Positions 32,312 to 36,625 of a DNA stretch of 36,625 nucleotides are shown here, piece after piece. The notes beneath the pieces were generated by a model. That model had not been told where the DNA came from, made no database searches, and saw only the letters and a program-made list of their open reading frames with translations. Source of the DNA: an uncultured Chloroflexota bacterium (GTDB lineage: Bacteria > Chloroflexota > Chloroflexia > Chloroflexales > Chloroflexaceae); NCBI GenBank assembly GCA_937120965.1, contig CAKZKA010000027.1:1-36625 (forward strand), read 5' to 3'. The position numbers and the translations under genes are program-made. How positions within the stretch are numbered: position 1 is the first letter of the stretch; every line of letters begins with the position of its first letter.

Positions 32312-33596
32312 CGTCCTGCTCCTCGGTTGGAATAAAATGGCCCACCACCCGGCGCCGTTCGGTGAGATAGGTCTGCGCCACCCGTCGGACATCCTCAGCA
32401 GTAACCGCGGCCAGTTCCTGCGGCAGCGTCTCGACCCGCCGGTAGCTATCGAGCATTTCCCACATCCCGATCTGCAGGGCCTGATCGGTCACGCTCTCGT
32501 TGTTGTAGGCGATCTGCGCGCGCACCTGTTTGAGCACCCTGGCCAGTTCCTCGGGGCTGACACCGTCCTGCTGGATTTTTTCGATTTCGGTGAGCAGGGC
32601 CGCCTCGACGGTGGCCGCATCGCGTCCTTCGCGCACGGTAGCGCTCAGTTCAAAGAGAAAGGGGTCACGGGTGGGCGCGTAGGTACTCCAGGCGGCTGCG
32701 GCCAGTTCCGTTTCCACCAGAGCCTTGTAGATCCGCGCGCTCCGGTTGGTCTGCGCGCCGCCACCCATAAAACTGAGCGACCTGGCGCCGCTCAGCACGG
32801 CGTCGAGCACCGCCAGCGGCGCGAAGTCCGGGCTGCGGCAATCAGGCGCCAGGTAGGCGATCTGCACATACTGGGCCGGCCCGGGCCTGCGGATGGTCAC
32901 CCGGCGCTCGCCCTGGGGTTCCGGCTCCACGGCGCGCACGGCGGGCAAGGCCGGGCCGCGCGGCAAGGGGCCGAAGTACTGCTCCACCTGTTGCAGCAAC
33001 GTGTCGGTAGCGAAGTCGCCCACCAGCACCAGCACAGCGTTGTTCGGGGTGTAGAAGGTGTGGTAGTAGGCGTACAACTCATCGCGCGTGATTGCCAGCA
33101 GATCGCTCTTGTAGCCAATGACCGGGTGGTGGTAGGGATGCACAGTAAAGGCCATAGCCTTGACCGCCTCATCGAGCCAGGTCTCAGGGTAATTGGCGTA
33201 GCCCTCAAGCTCAGAAATAATCACCGTCCGCTCACTCTCCACCTCGGCCGGGTCGAACAGCGAGTTGACCATGCGGTCGGATTCGATCCGCAGGCCCAGT
33301 TCGATGCGATCGGCGGGCAACGTCTCATAGTACGCAGTATAGTCAATCCAGGTAAAGCCATTGAAGACCCCGCCATTGCGCGCGATCAGCCGGTCCAGCT
33401 CGCCGCGGGGCATACTCGGAGTGCCTTTGAAGAGCATGTGCTCGACCCAGTGGCTGATACCGGTCTCGCCACTCGGTTCATTGCGGCTCCCCACGCGATA
33501 CCAGATCCAGCTCGTGGTCACCGGGGCGCTGTGGACCTCCCTGGTGAGCACCAGCAAGCCGTTGGAGAGGGTATGGGCCTGGACAGGTGTTGACAT
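32301..33596 (-). CDS. M16-family zinc metallopeptidase, catalytic subunit
   Basis: This 431-residue protease has the inverted zinc motif HWVEH (His49, Glu52, His53) with the third ligand Glu129 in VIISE, exactly 76 residues later as in the family. RNGGVFNGFTWIDYTAYYETLP and a C-terminal M16C domain follow. It has no signal peptide, so it is cytoplasmic, perhaps degrading peptides or processing a small substrate. GGGAGA lies just upstream of ATG 33596. It forms a heterodimer-type pair with the next gene, whose start overlaps its stop. Confidence 0.93.
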   Translation of the reverse strand: MSTPVQAHTLSNGLLVLTREVHSAPVTTSWIWYRVGSRNEPSGETGISHWVEHMLFKGTPSMPRGELDRLIARNGGVFNGFTWIDYTAYYETLPADRIELGLRIESDRMVNSLFDPAEVESERTVIISELEGYANYPETWLDEAVKAMAFTVHPYHHPVIGYKSDLLAITRDELYAYYHTFYTPNNAVLVLVGDFATDTLLQQVEQYFGPLPRGPALPAVRAVEPEPQGERRVTIRRPGPAQYVQIAYLAPDCRSPDFAPLAVLDAVLSGARSLSFMGGGAQTNRSARIYKALVETELAAAAWSTYAPTRDPFLFELSATVREGRDAATVEAALLTEIEKIQQDGVSPEELARVLKQVRAQIAYNNESVTDQALQIGMWEMLDSYRRVETLPQELAAVTAEDVRRVAQTYLTERRRVVGHFIPTEEQDDGA

Positions 33597-33619
33597 AGGT
33601 CTCCCTGATGTGAAAATAC

Positions 33620-33766
33620 GGGGAAACCGGGTTTCCCCAACCCCCTCCCCTCAGGGAGGGGGTTGGGAGGGCTACGCCCTCCCAAGAACAAATATTTTCA
33701 TTCTGGCGTTGTGCGGCGCAGCCGCATGGAAGGCTGATATGAAAACAGGGAAAACCTGGTTGCCCC
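33620..33766. repeat. Full composite repeat overlapping the end of the hydrolase gene
   Basis: The most complete composite element reads: perfect GGGGAAACCGGGTTTCCCC (33620-33638), a GGGAGGGCTACGCCCTCCC palindrome (about 33665-33683), and CATTCTGGCGTTGTGCGG (about 33699-33716). A diverged palindrome follows (GGGAAAACCTGGTTGCCCC, about 33748-33766). The right two thirds lie inside the 3' end of the hydrolase ORF. Confidence 0.85.
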
Positions 33767-34708
33767 ACGTCCTGCCGGCGGGGCCTGCGCCGGAGCACGC
33801 AGGCGCCGCGCGAAGCGTCGCACGAAGCGCACAACGGCGCGGGGGCGCTCGTACTGCGGCAGGTGACCGCAGCGCCTGAGCACCAGCACGTCGGCCCCTG
33901 GCAGATTATCGCGGAAGAACTCGAACGAGCCATCGGGCAAAAAGCGATCGCGGTCACCCCAGACGAGGCCTACCGGCACGCTGATCTGGCGCAACTCCTC
34001 GGCGGTAAAGAAGTCGTCCTCGCTGGCCATCGCCACGAACTGCTGCACTGGATCGCGCAAGAAGAGCGACTGGAAGGCGCGCTGGCTGAAGTACAACGGC
34101 AGAGGCACACGTCCGTACATCTGGCGATAGATGCGCCGCACGGCGCCCAGATCGGGCGCAGTGACGACTTCGACGAACGGTTGCCAGGAGTCGCGCCCGT
34201 TCAGGAGCGCGCCGCCAGGATCGAGCAGCACCAGGCCCCGCATCAGGGCGGGCTGCGTTTGCGCGAGACGGAGGGAGATCCATCCGCCCATCGAGTTGCC
34301 CACGAGCAAGGCGGGATGCCCGATCTCCTGGCGCAGCAGCGCAGCGATCACCTGCGTGTGCTCGGCAATGGTGGTATAGCGCCGGCCAGGCGGGAAGCCG
34401 CTCAGCCCGAAGCCCGGCAGGTCAAGCGCATAGACTGGACCGATGCGGGCCAGACCGCGCATCGTGAAGGCCCAGGTCAGGGCGCTGTCGGCGATGCCGT
34501 GGATGAGCACCAGCGGCAACTCCGGGTCGCTACCTGGACGCCCGGGAACATAGTACCAGTGGGTGCGGATGCCGGCCAGGCGGCGCTCTACGCTCACGGC
34601 GCCGGCGCGCAACAACATCTTTCGCCGCAGACCCAGGACCAGGGGGATCAGCACCGGTGACAGCGGGCCCCCCAGATCGAGTTGCCGTCGAAGCGCTTCT
34701 TCGCTCAT
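33698..34708 (-). CDS. Alpha/beta-hydrolase fold protein with repeat-encoded tail
   Basis: This 336-residue hydrolase shows PLVLIHGIADSALTW (oxyanion region), the nucleophile elbow GNSMGGW and an Asp in WGDRDRFLPDGS. The catalytic His lies in RRCGHLPQYERP. It resembles the meta-cleavage hydrolase / lipase-like branch. ATG 34708 starts the conserved part; the frame upstream to 34786 is repeat DNA. The final 30 or so residues after RRFARRLRAP (ending MRLRRTTPE) are encoded by the dispersed repeat at 33698-33766, so the original stop may have been lost. Substrate unknown. It lies between the M16 operon and galK, separated from both by repeats. Confidence 0.88.
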   Translation of the reverse strand: MSEEALRRQLDLGGPLSPVLIPLVLGLRRKMLLRAGAVSVERRLAGIRTHWYYVPGRPGSDPELPLVLIHGIADSALTWAFTMRGLARIGPVYALDLPGFGLSGFPPGRRYTTIAEHTQVIAALLRQEIGHPALLVGNSMGGWISLRLAQTQPALMRGLVLLDPGGALLNGRDSWQPFVEVVTAPDLGAVRRIYRQMYGRVPLPLYFSQRAFQSLFLRDPVQQFVAMASEDDFFTAEELRQISVPVGLVWGDRDRFLPDGSFEFFRDNLPGADVLVLRRCGHLPQYERPRAVVRFVRRFARRLRAPAQAPPAGRGATRFSLFSYQPSMRLRRTTPE

Positions 34709-34765
34709 GGATCGCTCGTTTCCAATCGTCTGTGCGGTTTCGCCACGCTCCCCGGGGATGAAATC

Positions 34766-34895
34766 GGGGAAACCGGGTTTCCCCAACCCGCTGCCCGCCG
34801 GGGTGGCACGCCCCCCGCACCCGAAGGATCTGGAAGGGCTGCGCCCTCCCAGGAACCACTGTGTTTCATTCTGGCGTTGTGCGCCCCACGCATTG
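34766..34895. repeat. Composite repeat upstream of the hydrolase gene
   Basis: A perfect GGGGAAACCGGGTTTCCCC (34766-34784) is followed by a diverged GGAAGGGCTGCGCCCTCCC (about 34832-34850) and the CATTCTGGCGTTGTGCG module (about 34868-34884). The order matches 33620-33730. Between 34896 and 34973 a further GGAGGGCTGCGCCCGCC-type hairpin occurs. Confidence 0.8.
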
Positions 34896-34973
34896 TACCC
34901 GGGGGGACTACGCCCGCCCCGCCACTCCCGCGGAGCGGAGGCAGGAGGGCTGCGCCCGCCCGGACCCTTCCGC

Positions 34974-35174
34974 GGTTTAAGGGCGGACAGAACGTATGGG
35001 CCGACGGGCGGTATGGCGTTGGGATGCGCTGGTTGGTCCTCACCCCCGGCCTCTCCAGCTTCGCTGGAGAGCCTGCACTGAGCCTGTCGAAGCGGGGAGA
35101 CCAGAGCCGTGCGCGGGGGCGTTCCAATGCGGTATAAGCCATGTCAGCTCGGATGTTCTCTCCGCCCTTAAACC
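34974..35174. mobile_element. MITE-like element, copy 2 (201 bp)
   Basis: This non-coding element of 201 bp matches 12649-12853. Its termini are GGTTTAAGGGCGGACAGAAC and, on the other strand, GGTTTAAGGGCGGAGAGAAC. It includes the internal hairpin CTCTCCAGC/GCTGGAGAG and a CTGAGCCTGTCGAAGCG piece related to the 23-bp tandem unit. No ORF is present. Confidence 0.8.
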
Positions 35175-35221
35175 CTTCCACGGGCGGGGCGCCTGGCTGC
35201 TCCCGACGGCCCGCATCTCGC

Positions 35222-36385
35222 TCAGAACGTCGCCACCAGGCGCGCGCCCTCCGAAGGAGTACAGATCAACACGTGGGCCTCGCGCCCCAGACGCTTGTGG
35301 TAGCCGGCAACCAGATCGGCGGCAAAGCGCTCGACGGACCCTTCGGCCACCAGGCTCACCGTACTGCCGCCAAAGCCGCCACCGGTGAGGCGCGAGCCAT
35401 AGCAGCCAGGCAAACTTCGGGCGATCTCCACCAGCGTGTCAAGCTCCGGGGTGCTCACCTGATAGTCATCGCGGAGACTGGCATGCGAGGCATCCATCAG
35501 CGCCCCGAAGCGGGGCAGATCGCCGTGCTCCAGGGCCGCGGCAGCCGCCAGGGTACGCTCGATTTCGGTTACCACGTGGCGCGCGCGCCGAAGGATCACC
35601 GGCGGCAGAAGATCAGCATTGGCTTCGAGCTGCGCGGGCGCAACATCGCGCAGGGCCGCAATGCGCGGCAGACGCGCGCGGAGCAAGCGAACCGCCTCCT
35701 CGCAGGCGGCGCGGCGCTCATTATACTCCGAACCCACCAGGCTGTGACGCACGCCGCTGTCGCACACCACCACCCGCGCCTGCGGTGAAACGGGGATGGG
35801 TCGGTAACTCAGGTCGCGGCAATCGAGGAGCAGGGCATGCCCGGCGCGGCCCAGCGCGGCCATAAACTGGTCCATAATCCCGCACTGCATGCCGACAAAG
35901 CTCTGCTCGGCGCCCTGGGCCAGCAAGGCGAGTTCCTCACCCAGCAGATCAAGACGATTGAGCAACTGCAGCGCATAGGCCACCGCCACCTCCAGCGCGG
36001 CCGACGAGGAGAGACCGGCGCCGGGAGGCACCTCGCTATCGATCAGCAGATCTGCGCCGGCAAGGGGCAAATCGCGCGCCAGGATACCCTTTGCCACCCC
36101 ACGCACATAGTTGCTCCAGGGTTGATGAGGGTTACGCTCGATCTGATCGAGCGAGAACGCATCGTCGGCACTGAACTGAACGCTGTAGACGCGGACGGTG
36201 CGGTCCAGACGCGCCCGCGCCGCGATGAAGGTAGCGCGATCGATAGCGATGGGCAGCACGAAGCCCTCGTTATAGTCGGTGTGCTCACCGATCAGGTTAA
36301 CGCGCCCGGGCGCGCGCACAACCAACTGCGGAGGCGCGCCGAAACGGGCTGCGAAAGCATCGTGCAACTGGTGAACATCGAGCAT
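35222..36385 (-). CDS. galK: Galactokinase
   Basis: This 387-residue GHMP kinase phosphorylates galactose at C1, the first step of the Leloir pathway. It shows the galactokinase signature [19 protein letters not shown] (27-45), the ATP loop [15 protein letters not shown], the catalytic Asp in [13 protein letters not shown] and the C-terminal GHMP motif [20 protein letters not shown] 36385 has GGTGGAG seven bases upstream; a GTG at 36397 would add four residues. No other gal genes are in the window. Its product can feed nucleotide-sugar pools used by the glycosyltransferases here. Confidence 0.96.
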   Translation of the reverse strand: MLDVHQLHDAFAARFGAPPQLVVRAPGRVNLIGEHTDYNEGFVLPIAIDRATFIAARARLDRTVRVYSVQFSADDAFSLDQIERNPHQPWSNYVRGVAKGILARDLPLAGADLLIDSEVPPGAGLSSSAALEVAVAYALQLLNRLDLLGEELALLAQGAEQSFVGMQCGIMDQFMAALGRAGHALLLDCRDLSYRPIPVSPQARVVVCDSGVRHSLVGSEYNERRAACEEAVRLLRARLPRIAALRDVAPAQLEANADLLPPVILRRARHVVTEIERTLAAAAALEHGDLPRFGALMDASHASLRDDYQVSTPELDTLVEIARSLPGCYGSRLTGGGFGGSTVSLVAEGSVERFAADLVAGYHKRLGREAHVLICTPSEGARLVATF

Positions 36386-36433
36386 AGCCGGCTCCACCGG
36401 GGCAGCAAGTCAGATACTGGCGAAAACGGTTGC

Positions 36434-36442
36434 AGTGTACCA
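36434..36442 (-). promoter_or_regulatory. Extended -10 promoter for galK
   Basis: The minus strand reads TGGTACACT, about 50 bases before the galK ATG. No good -35 can be seen. Confidence 0.4.
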
Positions 36443-36465
36443 CATCTCCATGGCTCTGCACCTCA

Positions 36466-36533
36466 GGCCCCTGCCTGTAGGGGCGCCAGCCGCTCCCAAC
36501 CGCGGTTGGGGAATGGGGAAACCGGGTTTCCCC
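36466..36533. repeat. Repeat cassette with perfect palindrome
   Basis: This is a copy of the cassette at 70-136: CCCCTGCCTGTAGGGGCG, CCAGCCGCTCCCAACCGCGG, then a perfect GGGGAAACCGGGTTTCCCC at 36515-36533. Confidence 0.8.
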
Positions 36534-36549
36534 ATTCCCCTCCCTGCGG

Positions 36550-36625
36550 GGTTCAGGGGCGGACAGAACGTATGAGCGCCGACGGGCGGTATGGCGTTGG
36601 GATGCGCTGCTTGGTCCTCACCCCC
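36550..36625. mobile_element. MITE-like element, copy 3 (cut by the window end)
   Basis: The left terminus GGTTCAGGGGCGGACAGAAC and the following bases match copies 1 and 2 closely. The right half lies beyond the window. Confidence 0.75.

Noticed and set aside
1-36625. tRNA genes
   Set aside because: No GGTTCGAATCC-type T-loop with a matching acceptor stem and anticodon arm was found on either strand.

Overview
The window is 36.6 kb of GC-rich bacterial chromosome. It holds 26 well-supported protein genes, two doubtful small ORFs, one candidate structured RNA and an unusually dense set of dispersed palindromic repeats between the genes. I see no rRNA, tRNA, CRISPR array, phage gene or transposase. 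The gene set fits a photoheterotroph-like member of the Chloroflexota (Chloroflexia/Roseiflexus-like): large multi-pass GT-C glycosyltransferases, a DUF4230 protein, M16 peptidase pairs, menaquinone methylation and many TTG/GTG starts. That assignment is an inference from gene content, not a database match.

Layout. 1-314 is repeat DNA. 315-4193 (minus) is an acyl-activation and condensation group: a KAS III-like synthase, then an acyl-CoA ligase overlapping an alpha/beta hydrolase. 4596-6930 (plus) is a glycan pair: a family 2 glycosyltransferase overlapping a polyprenyl-phosphate sugar-1-phosphate transferase. 6927-7321 looks like a free-standing transcription unit (consensus promoter, hairpins, intrinsic terminator) without a convincing long ORF. 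7639-9198 is an arginine/diaminopimelate decarboxylase-like PLP enzyme. 9385-12518 holds a GT-C membrane transferase and a Yip1-like membrane protein. 12956-15278 (minus) is a tight pair of unrelated ATP-grasp ligases, divergent from a YihY/BrkB-type membrane protein (15412-16296). A 1-kb repeat-filled gap follows.

17340-29649 (plus) runs through coaBC, a HEAT/SH3 membrane protein, two giant GT-C transferases, a polyprenyl-phosphate sugar synthase-like GT2 and a flippase-like LPG-synthase membrane protein. It continues with a SAM methyltransferase, MenG/UbiE and a DUF4230 protein. An OmpR-like regulator with a degenerate receiver lies at 29827-30561. 30789-33596 (minus) is an M16 peptidase operon (catalytic subunit, non-catalytic subunit, small protein). 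It is followed by a second alpha/beta hydrolase and galactokinase, both also on the minus strand.

How the genes work together. The dominant theme is cell-surface glycan assembly: a lipid-linked sugar is primed (5446-6930), extended (4596-5492), or made as polyprenyl-phosphate sugar (25057-25980). It is then used on the outer face of the membrane by GT-C enzymes (9385, 19905, 22778), with galactokinase feeding sugar phosphate. The other genes are housekeeping (CoA, menaquinone, polyamine or lysine metabolism) or proteolysis.

The most unusual features are these: the modular palindromic repeat family present in most of the larger intergenic gaps; a 0.2-kb MITE-like element in three copies; the orphan RNA locus at 6927-7321; the ATP-grasp pair; the regulator without phosphorylation residues; and a CoaBC that appears to lack the usual catalytic cysteine of its decarboxylase half.
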